DNA of 64,000 nucleotides from Okapia johnstoni (GCA_024291935.2 CM044315.1:80892385-80956384); one strand, 5' to 3'. Shown: positions 35,575 through 48,074, counted from the first letter of the stretch. Notes: generated by a model not told the origin, from the sequence alone. Numbers and translations: made by a program.

Positions 35575-35712
35575 TCAATGCATGATACAGGGTGCTCGGG
35601 GCTGGTGCACCGGGATGACCGGAGGGATGGGATGGGGAGGGAGGTGGAAGGGGGGTTCTGGAAGGGGAAAACGTGTACACCCATGGTGGATTCATGTCAA
35701 TGTATGGCAAAA
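35575..35712 (+). mobile_element. L1 3'UTR fragment
   Basis: Same 3' end as at 1-216: 'gcatgatacagggtgctcgg', a G-rich stretch and 'gattcatgtcaatgtatggc', then an A-rich tail. Confidence 0.88.
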
Positions 35713-36137
35713 CAAAAAAAATAATAATAATTGATGGGATAAAGAAAATCTAAATGGAAATTAAATATATTAAATAAATGATGATTAAAATAAAACATTA
35801 TCAGTGCTTAGGTCAGGAACTTTATAGCCTTAAATTCATATATGAAAATATTTTTAAAAGGCTAAAATAAACTGAACTTCTCATCTCAAAAAGCTAGAAA
35901 AGGAGCTACAAATCAAGCCCAAAAAGAAGTTGAAGGAAGGAAATACTAAAGATAAGAGCAGAAAACAATGAAATGGTAAAAAAGCTTACAATGGAGAAAA
36001 GTTGACAGCACTCAAATTTTTCCTTTGAAATAATACGTAAGTCCTTAACAAGTTTGATAAATAGTAAACAAAACACAAATTACCAACATCAGGAATGAAA
36101 AGGGGAACGTTACTACAGATTCTGAAAGTGAAGTTGA

Positions 36138-36393
36138 AGTGTAAGTTGCTCAGTCATGTCCAATTCTTTGCAACCCCATGGACTATACAGTCCATGGAAT
36201 TCTCCAGGCCAGAAAACTGGAGTGGATAGCCTTTCCCTTCTCCAGAGGATCTTCCCAACTCAGGACTGAACCAAGGTCACCCACATTGCAGCCTGATTCT
36301 TTACCTGCTGAGCCACAGGGAAGCCCAAGAATACTGGGGTGGGTAGCCTATCCCTTCTCTAGCGGATCTTCCTGACCCAGGAATCAAACTCAA
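36138..36393 (-). mobile_element. Bov-tA SINE with partial second copy at a deletion junction
   Basis: A minus-strand Bov-tA (36138-36328) is followed by a repeated body piece (36329-36393). It lies exactly where beta1 lacks the 2.1 kb of L1 present in beta2. Confidence 0.85.
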
Positions 36394-36578
36394 CCTTATT
36401 AGTCATCCAGGAATTGCAAGTTAAGACCACAGCTCAACACCACCACACACTCACTGAGACAGCTAAAATGAAAAATAAATGGTGTTGGCAAGAATAACCA
36501 AAACTTTCTTACACTGTTGATGAGAGACTAATCTGTACAATCCCTCTGGAAAACATTTGGTGGTATCTCTTAAAATAG

Positions 36579-36785
36579 AGGGCTTCCCTGGTGGCTCAGA
36601 TGGTAAAGAATCTGCCTGCAATGTGGAAGACCTGGGTTTGATCCCTGGGTCAGGAAGATCCCCTGGAGAATGGAATGGCAACCCACTCCTGTATTCTTGC
36701 CTGGAGAATTCCACGGACAGAGGAGCCTGGCAGGCTACTGTCCATAGGATTGCAAAGAGTCAGACGCGACAGAGTAACTAACACT
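36579..36785 (+). mobile_element. Bov-tA SINE in beta1
   Basis: A full-length plus-strand copy from 'gggcttccctggtggctcag' to 'cagacgcgacagagtaac'. It is absent from the equivalent site in beta2 (about 57180). Confidence 0.93.
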
Positions 36786-37583
36786 TTGATTTCACTTAAA
36801 GTAGAACATATGCATTCCACATTACTTAGCAATTCTATTCCTAAACATATCCCCACATATGTATATATACATACATATATTCTAGGAAAGACATGTACAA
36901 ACATGTTCAGAACACTAATCAAAATACCCACAAAGAGGAAACTACCCACGTTTCAATCAACAGTAAAATGGATGAAAAACATGGCAGTGTGTTCATGTAG
37001 AGGTTGCATCCGGTGGGGGTAAAATCTCACAGGAGACATCAGGCCACCCTCAGTCTTCACTATCCCTTCCCCCATCTCCTCACCTGACCAATGGACCACA
37101 CTACATATTCCTCAAAGCCATCCCTTCCTTTGTCCTGGGTCAGGAGCCCAGCATTTCTCATCCATAATCTTGTACAAGTCCCTCCTTAGTCTCCCTGCCT
37201 CTGGACTCTTTTCCTTTAATGCATTCTCCATATGGACTGCTATAAATGATTGGTGAAAATACAACACTGGCCTGGCTGTCTCCTGCTTAAAACTCTTAAA
37301 GCATTCCCAAAGCCAGATCATGTTAGACACAGAGCCCTTCCTAAATGACCCACCTCCTGTAGACTTCTTGAGCCACAGCACCCAGCTCTGTCCCCCATCC
37401 CATCTTCTCCATACAAGCTTAATTCGAGCTAACAATAATGCCAACTTCATGTATGTCTATACCTCTATCACATCTGCAGATACTTGCCTAGGTCTCTAGC
37501 ATGGAAAAATACATCCCCTGTATCCCCGCCACCCACACACATTCTGTTACACATCCAATCTTTATTCCCACATTAGGACCCAG

Positions 37584-38183
37584 TGGAAACAGTGACAGAT
37601 TTTATTTTCTTGGGTTCCAAAATCACTGCAAATGGTGACTGCAGCCATGAAATTAAAAGACGTTTGCTCCTTGGAAGAAAAGCTATGACAAACCTAGACA
37701 GCATATTAAAAAGCAGAAACTACTTTGCCAACAAAGGTCCATATAGTCAAAGCTATGGTTTTCCAGTAGTCATGTATGGATGTGAGAGTTGGACCATAAA
37801 GAAGACTGAGTGCTGAAGAACTGATGCTATTGAACTATAGTGTTGGTGAAGACTCTTGAGAGTCCGTTGGACTGCAAGCAGAGCAAACTAGGCAATCCTA
37901 AAGGAAATCAGTCCTGAATGTTCATTGGAAGGACTGAGGCTGAAGCTGAAGCTCCAATCCTTTGGCTACTTGATATGAAGAACTGATTCATTTGAAAAGA
38001 CCCTGATGTTGGGAAAGATTGAACGTGGGAGGAGAAGGGGACGACAGAGGATGAGATGGTTGGATGGCATCACTGACTCAATGGACATGAGTTTGAGCAA
38101 GCTCCTGGAGTTGATGATAGGCACGCTGCAGTCTCTGAAGTCACCAAGAGTCAGAATGACTTAGCAACTGAGCAACAACAACA
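37584..38183 (+). mobile_element. BovB LINE 3' end with 9 bp target-site duplication
   Basis: The 3' 600 bp of BovB ([19 protein letters not shown] near 37595; VVMYGCESW near 37765). It is flanked by 'aggacccag' at 37575-37583 and 38184-38192. Beta2/gamma3 lacks it (about 58410), so it inserted after the duplication and the empty site confirms the boundaries. Confidence 0.93.
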
Positions 38184-38469
38184 AGGACCCAGCTTAGTAT
38201 TATCCCACTAGGAAGACTTTTCCGACCTGTTCCACCATCTCCCACTGCCAAACCTTGATTAGATGCTTTCTCTATTTCTCAGAACCCCTTGTGGTTATTG
38301 GCAACTTATAACCCTGGTAATCCTAGAAGGTTCTGATAAAAGGTTTAGGCTCTAGCATCTCGGGAAAAAATTTTCCCTCTCATATTAACTTTGTTCTCAC
38401 TCATTGACTTGGAATATCTATTATAAAGTATGGATAAAGGTGTGAGTATATAACTTCCTTTCAGAAACA

Positions 38470-38700
38470 GTAATAGCTAATGTTTAGGGGAAAATTTCTA
38501 TGTGCCAGGCATTGCTATATGAACTTATCCTCATAACAACTCATTGAGGTAAGTACTAGTACCTCCATTTTTACAGATGGAAAAAAATAAACTAAATCAT
38601 ACAGAAAGTAAGTGATTCACTCCAAATTATACGATTTCTGTGATGGAACTGGGATTTGAACCAAGGCATTTTGGCTTCAGAGCCAACTCTTAATCATTAA
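38470..38700 (-). repeat. MIR SINE in gamma1
   Basis: A reversed MIR ('gtgccaggcattgctatatg', 'gggatttgaaccaaggcatt'). It is also present in gamma2 (51070-51290) and gamma3 (58690-58930), so it was there before duplication. Confidence 0.8.
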
Positions 38701-39009
38701 ATTCTCCTGCTGCATGGGAACAGGCTCTAATTGGGAGGGGTAAAGAATGCAAACTGCCCCTATCTGCTCCTCCACTTGAGTTCTTGAAGTTTGGCACGAG
38801 ATACTACAGAATCATGGCCTACAATTTATGACCACCAGATAAGACAGAATCAGACTCCTCCTAGAACAAAGAGCTAAACTGGCAGCCATAGACTCTCTCT
38901 CCTGATAAAGCTTCCTCCATCTCCCCCATCACTTGGATGTGGGAGCCATGGGGTTACATTGGAAGCAAAGGGAATCCATAGGAAGAGACTTGGGAAATAC
39001 CATCCTGCA

Positions 39010-39233
39010 TGCATGCATGCTCAGTCACTTCAGTTGTGCCCAATTCTTTGTAACCTGTGGACTATATAGCCTGCCAGGCTCCTCAGTCCTTGGGATTCTC
39101 CAGGCAAGAATACTGGAGTGGATTGCCATGCCCTCCTCCAGGGGATCTTCCCCACCCAGGAACTGAACCCATACCTCCTGTGTCTCCTGCACTGCAGTCA
39201 GGTTCTTTACCCACTGAGCCACCAGGGAAGCCA
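39010..39233 (-). mobile_element. Bov-tA SINE private to gamma1
   Basis: A full-length minus-strand copy ending 'ccactgagccaccagggaag'. The equivalent sites in gamma2 (about 51590) and gamma3 (about 59230) are empty. Confidence 0.93.
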
Positions 39234-41542
39234 ATTACTGGATTAGAGCTTAGTAAATACTTGTAAAACCTCCCTCTTAGTCAACCTTGATTTCCATAGG
39301 AACGGGGACATCATTTAGTGGAAAAAAAAATGTCTCCTAAGATTCCATTAGCCCAGCAGTCTCTGTCTCAACTCACGATAGCCAAGGTCTCTAGAGGGAG
39401 AGTGGGTCCTAAACACTGTGGTCACTGATATCATTGTTGCAGGCTTCTCCCAGCATAACCGTCATTGTCCTTTCATGGCTTCTCTTAGCTGGACTTGGAG
39501 ATGTGGAGCTTAGGAAATTCATTTTCTGTTTCTAGCTCCTAGAACATGGGTTGGCAGAGAGGACCTTTCCATATACATTTCCTAAATGAACAAATGGAAG
39601 AAGGTGGAGGTCTAGGAATAATAAAGGGAAAGGGACGGAAGTGTGAGGTGAGGAGGAAAGAAGAGTGGGGAATGAGGGAGGGGCTAGAGGGATGTCGGGC
39701 ACAGCACAGAGAGGACCCAGTGGCTGGTGAACCTGGCCACCGCTGACCGCCAGCCCCCACAGATGTCTGGATCCCACCCATAGCCCCAAGCCCAGTGACG
39801 TTCTCACCCCTCTGGAATCCGCAGAAACAGGTCACGGAGAAAAACAGTCACTTGCTCTTAAGGGAAAGAGAATGAACAGAAAGCACTCAGGGCAACTGAG
39901 TCCAGTGAGGCAGGATTTCTGGCAACCCAGTCTCCAGAAAAACACTAGGCTTCTGAGAAGTGGAAGGATGAACCCCCTGCCTTTTCTCCATTGCTCAGCT
40001 CCTTGCACTTGACCTGGCCAGCCCTGGCTCCTGAAGGCCTTTCCTATCAGGTCCTCAGGTGTAGATGGAGGGAGCCTCAGCCAATCCAATCTCCTCTCAA
40101 TGGACCAAGCTACTGAGGCTTTATGTCCTGCCTCCTTACCAGGCTTCCCTGGGAGAGGGAGGGGAGGGCCATCCCCCTGCCTCCTGCCACCACCGTCCCT
40201 CTGCCTGGTGAAGATGCCAGTCGGAATTCTCTGAATGTTGTCAACAAGAACCCTACAAGGAAGAGGTCCCTGTGGACAGAGCAGGAGAAAACCTCCCCAT
40301 TGGTGAGGCGTAGTGACCTGTCTATTTCCTTTTCCAGCCTTCTGAGGGATATGACCAGCCTAGGGGAGAAGATAATGTACCTGGCCTTCTTACAGAGAGG
40401 TCAAGAACTGAAGGCCTCATGTTGATTCTCCTCTTACCTCCAAAATCCCTGTGCCCCAACTTGTCAATTAGAATATGTTTCGGTCATACATTTATTTCTT
40501 CTGAACAACCTTGAGCAAATCAGAATCTCCCTCTATTCCTGACCAGAATAACAACTCTACTGAACTCTAACTGAAATTCTTCCTGCTGTCCCAGGGCTGG
40601 TTCTGATTACCAGTGGGGTTGGGCCAGATGGGGGGTTGGTAGGAGGAGGAAGACTGGACTCTGGATGCTGAATTTTGAGTCAGGTGGGCCCACGGACCTC
40701 AAAGAGAAGAGGGCGGGCTGGGAAGAGAGGAAAAGCTAGGGCTGTGGCAGTCCTAACAACCGGGGACTCTCTGTGGAGGTTGAGAATGCCTCTGGGAGGG
40801 ACTCTGGGAATTGTCTCTCATTTGCTAAAACAAGTAACTTAGAAGGTTTCTGGGTTTATGTCTGGGGAGGGAGCTAAAAGAAATGGCAGGAGGTGATGAC
40901 AGTACTAATGATCAAGAGCACATTAGTGGTCCTTTGGGACAGCCTCTCACACAAAGCACTTTCATGTGTATTTTCTCATCAGGTCCTCCTGGCACACCTG
41001 GGAGGGAGTGTAGTGATCCTCGTTTTATAGATAATGGCAATGATGGTGACCCACTGAGTGCTTGTGATGGGCCAAGTCTTGAGGAAGTCAGTGATGCTCA
41101 TTTTGGTCACTTCACTGCTAAATCATTAAGGGCCTTCAAGGTCAACATGTCCAGTTCCTTATTCTCTTTTACAGCCATGAAAATTAAAGCTCGGAGAAGC
41201 AAAGTCATTGCCCTGCATGAGTTAGTGTAGGTGATTCAGACTTAGAAATCCTGCCTCCTAGCCATGTCCCGATTCCATTGACCTCAGACTTCTTCCTCTG
41301 CTTCATTCTCTATGAATTGGCAGAAGAAGCTGTCTACCTGTCCAGTGATAATTAGTTAATTGTAGCCATCTCATCATGCATGCCCTCAACATTTTGATCC
41401 CTGGGAATTTGTTTCCGCCAGTGCTGTAAATCTTGTTTGAGCCAATGAAAGTACACAAAGCTCAGATAAGGTAATAGGATAGTAGTAATAATTAAGAACA
41501 ACAACAACAAAACAATAACAATAGTGATGTTAATTACTATGT

Positions 41543-41677
41543 GCGCATGCATGCTAAGTCACTTCTGTGGTGTCCAACTCTTTGTGACGCTGTGAGCTAT
41601 GGCCTGCCAGGCTCCTCTGTCCATGGGATTTTCCAAGAAAGAATACTGGAGTTGGCTGCCATTTCCTTCTCTGGTTA
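41543..41677 (-). mobile_element. Bov-tA SINE shared by gamma1 and gamma2
   Basis: A truncated minus-strand copy beginning near 'gcatgctaagtcacttctgt'. A SINE with the same truncation and the same flanks ('attattataataatag' to the right) is at 53899-54035. The insertion therefore predates the gamma1/gamma2 duplication. Confidence 0.88.
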
Positions 41678-41965
41678 TTATAATAATAGTAAAACCTTAT
41701 AGGTATTGTTTCGTATGTGCTTTACTTATAATAACCCATGTAATAGTCAAATATCTCAAGATGACATCTCATCTTGAAATTCAGTGGAAACATTGTTTTG
41801 ACCACCAGTGGAAACACTCCCTACTGGGACACTAACATCTCCAAACTAGCGGAGCTCAGAGTTCCTGAAATAGGAAACAAATATTCTGTGAGTGAGTTAC
41901 TGGGTATAATAGTCACAGAATCCACTCCCATTTTGCGGCTTGATTCCCATGTCCATGCATTCTGG

Positions 41966-44900
41966 CATTGGAGGAAACAACGCCATATAGTCTCTGACTC
42001 AAAGCTTAAACTTAACATCATGTTTAATTTAAAGAAGTGTGTAAGACAGGGTCCTATTCTTTCAAAGTGTTGTTACCTACGAATAGCGATAACTGAGTCT
42101 TACTAAATCATTCCATCTTTCAACTTGTCCAGCTTATTCCAAGTGTTGGAGGTTAGTTAAGGTCACTGATTCTATAATTATGAACCCACAGCTGTGAAAT
42201 GAGTTTCTTGATCAGATGCAATGCTGTGGGGATTCTCTGATGGTGAATTAGGCACACTGTGAATTCATAGATAATGATGCTAGCAAAAGCTTTGTGGGCA
42301 AGAAAAACAGTTCATACCTAGAATCTGCATATGTTCCCATGAAGACAAATCACTGTCCCCTCCCTGATGGAAGAGATCCAATATAATCAAACGGCCACAG
42401 ATGACAGCTGTTCTGAGGCATGGTGTCATAGAGTTGATCTCTGCTATTTGTGATTTAAGCGCTCATCAGTAGTGAAACCAGGTCAGCCGTGGGTAAAAGA
42501 AACCCTGGTCCTAAGCTCATATATGAATAGCCTCCATCCTTGCTTAATGGACATTTTGCTCATGCGTCCACTGAATGAAGGTCTGGGGGAAAAGCCTGAC
42601 TGACATTCACAGAGCGTGTCATTGTTTCCACCTGATTTGTCTACTCTGAAGCTGATAGCCTTTCATGAACATTCGCTGGGACACATAGATTCTGTGTCCA
42701 CTCTGAGGAAGCCCATCCACATATATCTCTCCTCTCCCCAAGCTTTCTTGCCACCAATCTTTGTGTCTTGTTGTGGCGTAGTTACTTAGTAGCTTTTGCT
42801 AGTTTCTGCATTTTCCTATGGAAATCAATCCGTGAAAACTTTCTATCTGTAAAAGTTTTAATTTTTTAATCTGTATCTCCCTTGGAAAACATCCGTTCCA
42901 TCTAAGTTTACAGTTTTATTTGCATAGAGATCAGCAGGGAAAGCAGAGTTGGGGGACTGAAGTTTCTTGCCCCGGAACACACAGCTGGTAAGTGGTAGTT
43001 TACCAATCTGCCCAAACAGAAACTTTGAGATCATTAGTGCAGACATGGATCAAAAGGGAAAAGAATTGGAGAGGCTGACATTTCAGTCTAGTAGCAAAAT
43101 ATTTCCCCCAAATAGATGAACTGAGTCCCAGCAGACAGGTGCTATGATCCACTCTGCCCTTTTCTAAGTTCAAGGAAACAGGAAAAAGTAAAAAATAAAA
43201 CAAAAGACAACCCTCATAGAGACCAAATTAACAGAGAATTAATTAACAACATTTTTTTAACTCCACCCCTTAGTACCGGTACACCTCCGAAGAACTGCTG
43301 GTTTGGGGACTGCAAATTCCATAAGGACAGGTGTTGTGACCTCCTGTCACCAGAGCCAGGGATCAGTGATGACAGTTGACAATTAATGGCTCCCATCAGT
43401 GAACTACAGGGAATCAGAGATACTGGTAAAGCTGGATTAAAACACTGATAGCTCCCTTGATTGCTCCCCTTTTCACCTGCACACCCAAGTCATCACCTGC
43501 TCTTGCTTCTTTCCTTGTCACTTCAGCACTTCCCCACTCACTGCCACCATCAAGTCTAGTACCTCAGAAATTATGCCTAGGTCTGCCCCACTAAATGTTC
43601 CTCATTAATCCAACCCCCTCATCTATGGTCCCAAGCCATTCTTCTGAAAATACTGTGTCACCCTGTCTCCTCTACTCTGGTCTGCATCCCAAGTTCTTAA
43701 AAATAGAGGTTGTCTATCTTTAAGATAAAATCTAGTATCATCTTGAATTAAACACTGTGTTACTATCTATCCAAGTAGAGAGACAAATAAAACCTCATCA
43801 CTTCACCCACAAGACTTACTCTCCACTACCCTGACTCCTGACCCTAGTTGTTGTAGCAGAGCCACCAGGTAGACCCCACATCTTCTGAAAGCAGCTCCAA
43901 GAGCCAGTAAGACCTCTTCCCCGGTATCCAGGCAGCCTCCTTCCCCACAAAGCCAGAAGCAGGAAGCTCTCAAAAGTTTTAAGTCCCTTCCACCAGCCAC
44001 ATAGCTCCCTACCCTCTCCATGGATGGAGGGATCACTCCAACAGCCTTTGGGACTCTTCATTTTCTGTCTGAAACCTTCTGGAAATGTTGCCGGGAACTT
44101 TGCCACACCATTGGTGCTGCGGTACTCACCTACCTAAACCCCTTCTTAGCTCAGCCCTGTTACATCTTTCATCCCCAAGGCCTCTGGGCCAACAGTGAGG
44201 CCTGAAAGAAAGATGGATTGCCATGCTAACTCAGAGGCTTGTGCCAGGGTTCTTATAGAGCCTTATACATCATTTAGGTCCCTTGAAAGAATCAGATGCA
44301 CTGCTTAAAATGGACTGTACCTATAACAACTTTTATTCCTCTATGGTGTTGTGATTCACCCTATGGCACAGAAGATACACTAGTTTACTGCATTTGATTT
44401 CATGCATTTCACCTACTGTGACACAGAATTTTGGAGACAGAGATCTTAGAGATCTTTCAATTTGAGGTGCTCATTCTATAGACGAATAAAGTGAGATCCA
44501 GAGAAAGGAAGTAAATGGCCCAAAGTCATGTAACAAGTTAGCAAGGCTTGGACTAGAACTCAGGTCAATTAATGTCAAGTTCTGTTCCTTCCACAAGATG
44601 ATGTAGAGTATACCATATCAGCCCCATAAAACATATTGCTTCCATGCATCAGGCCAGGTCCATGGGTTACATTGGCTCCATATACCATTGGCTTAATTTT
44701 CAATGTTGGTCACACATATTTATTATTTTCCTGTACCACTATGACTGTCTACTACTTGACCTTCTACTATGTCCATATACCACATCACTTTCAGGTACCA
44801 TGTTTCATGTTAGTTACATGCATACCATTGGTCCCAGTGCCTCTGTTGTAGATTACATTATCACCCTTAGTATTTGCTGCTCTCACTGTAGAGGGAATAC

Positions 44901-45028
44901 ATATCCATCCCCATGCCACATGACTTGCATAACTTTTCTGTGGGAAGAAAATACTTCCTGCCCTTTTGTCATAGGGCCTACACATAGGACTTACTTTTGT
45001 CAATAAGATGTCAACAAAGAGATGTGTG
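41966..45028. other. Noncoding stretch, no gene seen
   Basis: Single-copy-looking sequence. A reversed MIR lies at about 44450-44600. About 44620-44870 is rich in loosely repeated 'ccatat/accattgg' phrases. Open frames (43816-44106, 44644-45006) have no OR or other recognisable similarity. Confidence 0.45.
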
Positions 45029-45158
45029 TTCAGTTCAGTTCAGTTCAGTTCAGTCACTCAGTCATGTCTGATTCTTTGTGACCCCATGGACTGCAGCACG
45101 CCAGGCCTCCCTGTCCATCACCAACTCCCAGAGTTTACTCAAACTCATGTCCATTGAC
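45029..45158 (-). mobile_element. BovB/Bov-A tail insertion
   Basis: (gttca)n, then the reversed BovB tail, flanked by 'atgtgtgtt' at about 45022-45030 and 45159-45167 (a likely target-site duplication). Confidence 0.85.
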
Positions 45159-45574
45159 ATGTGTGTTAATTCTGAGTAGAAGCTTTAAGGGTTGTCATGT
45201 ATTTCAGCCATTGTTCCTTTCTCTCTGTCGTAAGTCTGACCTGTTCCAGATAGGGCCTCCTCCTTCAGGCTGGGTCCAAGAATCCAATGGCAGAAGGCCA
45301 CAGTCCACTTGCAACTGATTGGAACATGACAAATAAATGGACTTTTACTGTGTAACACCATGAGATTTTGGAGTTGTTTCTAATTGCACCACAATGTAGA
45401 AAAATGATCAAGACAGCCATCCTTAGCTTCATGTTCCACATTTGTTCCAATGACCAAGTACTGTGTTGGTTCTATTATATAATTTTGGTTTCATATGTTA
45501 TAGATGCTGTCCCTTTCCTCATCATTGAATACCTTACCCCAGATTCCTCCTGTCTCCCAGTTAAGCAGGCCAGT

Positions 45575-46507
45575 CTACCTCCCCATCACTTTGAGAAAAG
45601 CCCTCTTCATGTCCTTATTCCTCAGACTGTAGACCACAGGATTAAGCAGAGCAGTGAAGACATTATAAAAGAGTGATACCTGCTTGTCTTGCTCAGGGGA
45701 ATAGCTTGAATTGGACCTCATGTAGAGGTAAGTGGCTGGAGCATAGAAGAATGTGATCACAGTCAGGTGGGAAGCACAGGTGGAGAAAGCCTTGCAGCGG
45801 GCCTGCATGGACTTGAACTTGAGAATGGCCTGGGCAATATGGATGTAGGAGGCCACAATGAGTGAGAGTGGGGCAACAACCATGAAGACGCTGATGACTA
45901 GGTCCACCATCTCAATGACATGGGTATCCATGCAAGCCAAGTTTCGTACTGAAGGACCTTCACAGAAGTAGTGGTTGACCATGTTGGGCCCACAGTATGG
46001 CAGCCTCATGGTGAAGAAAGTGTGGATCAGAGAGAAGAAGAAACCACAGGCCCAGGTCCCAGCCGACAGCCGTGTGCACAGGCCCCAGCTGAGGATCACA
46101 GTATAACGCAGTGGATAGCAGATGGCCACGTACCGGTCAAGGGCCATGACTACAAATAAAATACACTCAGTCAGGCCCACGGCACCAAAGATGTACATTT
46201 GTAGCCAACAGCCAGCAAAGGAGATGGTCTGAGATTGAGAAAGAAGATGCACTAACATCTGGGGCATGGTGGTAGTTACACAGCCCATATCCAGCAGGGA
46301 GAGAATACAGAGGAAGAAATACATGGGAGTGTGCAGATGCGTGTCCAGGCATATCAGGGTGATGATGAGCCCATTGCCAAGGACTGAGCTCAGGTAAAGA
46401 AGAAGGAAGACACTGAAGAGGATCCTGTTGGTCGTGGGGTCACTGGAGAAGCCAAGCAGGATAAATTCAGAAACCCAGGTTTGATTCTTCCCTGGAAGCA
46501 TCCACAT
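45575..46507 (-). CDS. Olfactory receptor, class II, intact (310 aa)
   Basis: This is a complete odorant GPCR ending in TAG at 45575-45577. Features: glycosylation site NQT (8-10), GN in TM1 (44-45), LHTPMY (58-63), Cys100, MALDRYVAIC (121-130), ECL2 cysteines 172/182/192, SY in TM5 (220-221), KAFSTCASH (239-247) and NPVVYSLRN (289-297). The start is the first ATG (46507), 7 nt after a predicted splice acceptor and in good context (ccaccATG). Met3 is an alternative that would still leave a normal N-terminus. It is most similar by eye to the OR at 23085-24032 (shared GLIITLI, LDTHLHTPMYFFL, SLRNKD, KRAFLKV). The segmental duplication block alpha2 starts about 330 bp beyond its 5' end. Confidence 0.95.
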   Translation of the reverse strand: MWMLPGKNQTWVSEFILLGFSSDPTTNRILFSVFLLLYLSSVLGNGLIITLICLDTHLHTPMYFFLCILSLLDMGCVTTTMPQMLVHLLSQSQTISFAGCWLQMYIFGAVGLTECILFVVMALDRYVAICYPLRYTVILSWGLCTRLSAGTWACGFFFSLIHTFFTMRLPYCGPNMVNHYFCEGPSVRNLACMDTHVIEMVDLVISVFMVVAPLSLIVASYIHIAQAILKFKSMQARCKAFSTCASHLTVITFFYAPATYLYMRSNSSYSPEQDKQVSLFYNVFTALLNPVVYSLRNKDMKRAFLKVMGR

Positions 46508-46514
46508 GGTGGAC

Positions 46515-46516
46515 CT
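46515..46516 (-). promoter_or_regulatory. Predicted splice acceptor before the OR at 45575-46507
   Basis: On the minus strand 'gtgattctctgatag' ends in AG, 7 nt before the ATG. Its position matches the acceptors of the other ORs here. Confidence 0.55.
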
Positions 46517-46587
46517 ATCAGAGAATCACATTCATTTAAATGTCATATAAAATATGATAGTTTAGTAAGATCTGGAGGGAGACAGCT

Positions 46588-46790
46588 GTGATTTTAATTC
46601 TCAGCCCACCACTTACCTACTGCTTTTACAGTTACTTAACTTCTCTGAGCCTCAGTCTCCTCAATTATAAAATGTGGCTAATAACACTCATCTCTCAGGG
46701 TTTTTAGGAGGAGTTGGGACGATGTATGTGAATCATCTCCCACAATGCCTTAAAACACTAAATAGTAGTAAATGCTCATTTGCAATCTCC
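46588..46790 (+). repeat. MIR SINE upstream of the OR
   Basis: MIR core and tail pieces are present: 'acttctctgagcctcagtct', 'cctcaattataaaatgtggc' and 'gtagtaaatgctca'. Confidence 0.8.
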
Positions 46791-47030
46791 CCAGGCCTAG
46801 TCCCAACCCCTCAGAGGAAAAAATGGTCGCTCAAGTGTCTAATAACAATCAACTTACACAGTATCTGCTCCAGCTCCCAAACCTGCAGATGCGACCTTCC
46901 TCTCTGTCTTAGAGATTATTTGTCTGGATGTGCGACAAGCCTCTCCTCACCCTGTAAATTTGTCTTCCTGGCAACTGACAATAGGAGGTATTACCAAAAG
47001 TGGCGGCGGGGTGGGAGTGTGTGGAGGGGT

Positions 47031-47180
47031 GGTTTCCCTGGTGGCTCAGATGGTAAAGAATGTGCCTGCAGTGCAGGAGACCCGGGTTTGACCCCTGGAT
47101 CAGGAAGTTCCCCCGGAGAAAGGAATAGCTACCCACTCCAGTGTTCTTGCTTGGAGAATTCCATGGGCAGAGAATCCTAG
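47031..47180 (+). mobile_element. Bov-tA SINE in alpha2, 3' truncated
   Basis: The head 'tttccctggtggctcagatg' and body 'ggagaattccatgggcagag' are present and the tail is missing. Not in alpha1. Confidence 0.88.
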
Positions 47181-48074
47181 CAATGTGAAGATGGAAGGAG
47201 GGAGGCACTGAGGTTGGGACTTCAATTCTTCCTCAGTTGCTCAACCAGAGAGCCACTGGGTTGATAGTGACAAACCGCAGTCACATACCCAGGCCACGCA
47301 CACTCTCTCTACCCAGTAGTCACTTCTAGGAGAGCTCTGGCCTGTGGCTCCACCCCTACTCCCAGGAGCAGACTGTATTCCTGTGGCAGTCACACACTTT
47401 TTGAAAAAGTCTGAGCTCAGTCTTTTTTTTTTCTAATCAGGGAAGATAGTGGTGTCAAGAGCAGGGGGAAGGAGGGAAGTAACTCCTAAATCCTTGGTCA
47501 CTGTGTACTGCCCTGGAAGCGTACATAAGGCAGTACTGCTTTTTTTGCCATAAGGTTTTGCCTTAGGCAGCTTTTTGCCATAAGCAGCAAAAGGTGCTTT
47601 TTTTGTTTTCAATTGCTACTTCTGGATTTCTTCAAGGCCTTTTAAGCCTTTTAGCAGTTATCTACGTCTAACTAACTAACAATTCTGTATAGTAAATTTT
47701 CCCTGTTCACATTACTGGCGTGTTCTGTCTCCTCTCAGGATCTGAACTGATGCAGATGCTAAATCTATGGGGAGTGAATCTGATAAGGAACAGAATGTTA
47801 CATAATTACAACTATTTATCCATAAAGTAATTATTAATTGCAAAAGTAAAAAGTGGTAGCTATCAGTGGAGAAACTGGACAACATCTTAACTGAGTGATT
47901 ACAATTAATGACACGGATAAGGAGAAGATAGACATCTGGTGTCTCCATATGTGAAAACCAACAATATATTACTTATATATTGTTTCAGACCAAAAAAGCA
48001 AAACCTGAATCTAATCATGAAAAAACATCAAAGAAACCTAAGTTGAGAAATATTCTACAAAATAACTAGCTTCT

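Larger units (their letters stand above)
34946..37583. repeat. Segmental duplication block beta, copy 1
   Basis: It aligns with 54326-58430 ('atactctctaaaccat', 'aaaggagc', 'cctcacctgaccaatggacc', 'cacccacacacattctgtta'). It contains an old L1M body. Relative to beta2 it lacks about 2.1 kb of that L1 (the equivalent of about 54900-56995), with a Bov-tA at the junction, and it carries several private SINEs. Confidence 0.82.
38193..41965. repeat. Segmental duplication block gamma, copy 1
   Basis: It aligns with gamma2 (50590-54325) over its full length and with gamma3 (58431-60630) over its first part. Shared landmarks are a reversed MIR (about 38470-38700), 'cagcataaccgtcattgtcc', 'gttgtcaacaagaaccc' and 'cttgtcaattagaa'. 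The open frames in it (39539-39835, 40123-40425, 40883-41230) are not conserved as frames among the three copies, so I do not call a gene. Confidence 0.87.

Noticed and set aside
39532..40425. Pro/Ser-rich frames in gamma1 (with counterparts near 52000 and 59800) as a duplicated gene
   Set aside because: The three copies differ by indels that shift the frame, and no start or stop is conserved.
44620..45006. A 120-codon frame and repeated 'ccatat/accattgg' phrases as a gene or minisatellite
   Set aside because: There is no domain, and the units are too irregular to call a tandem repeat by eye.
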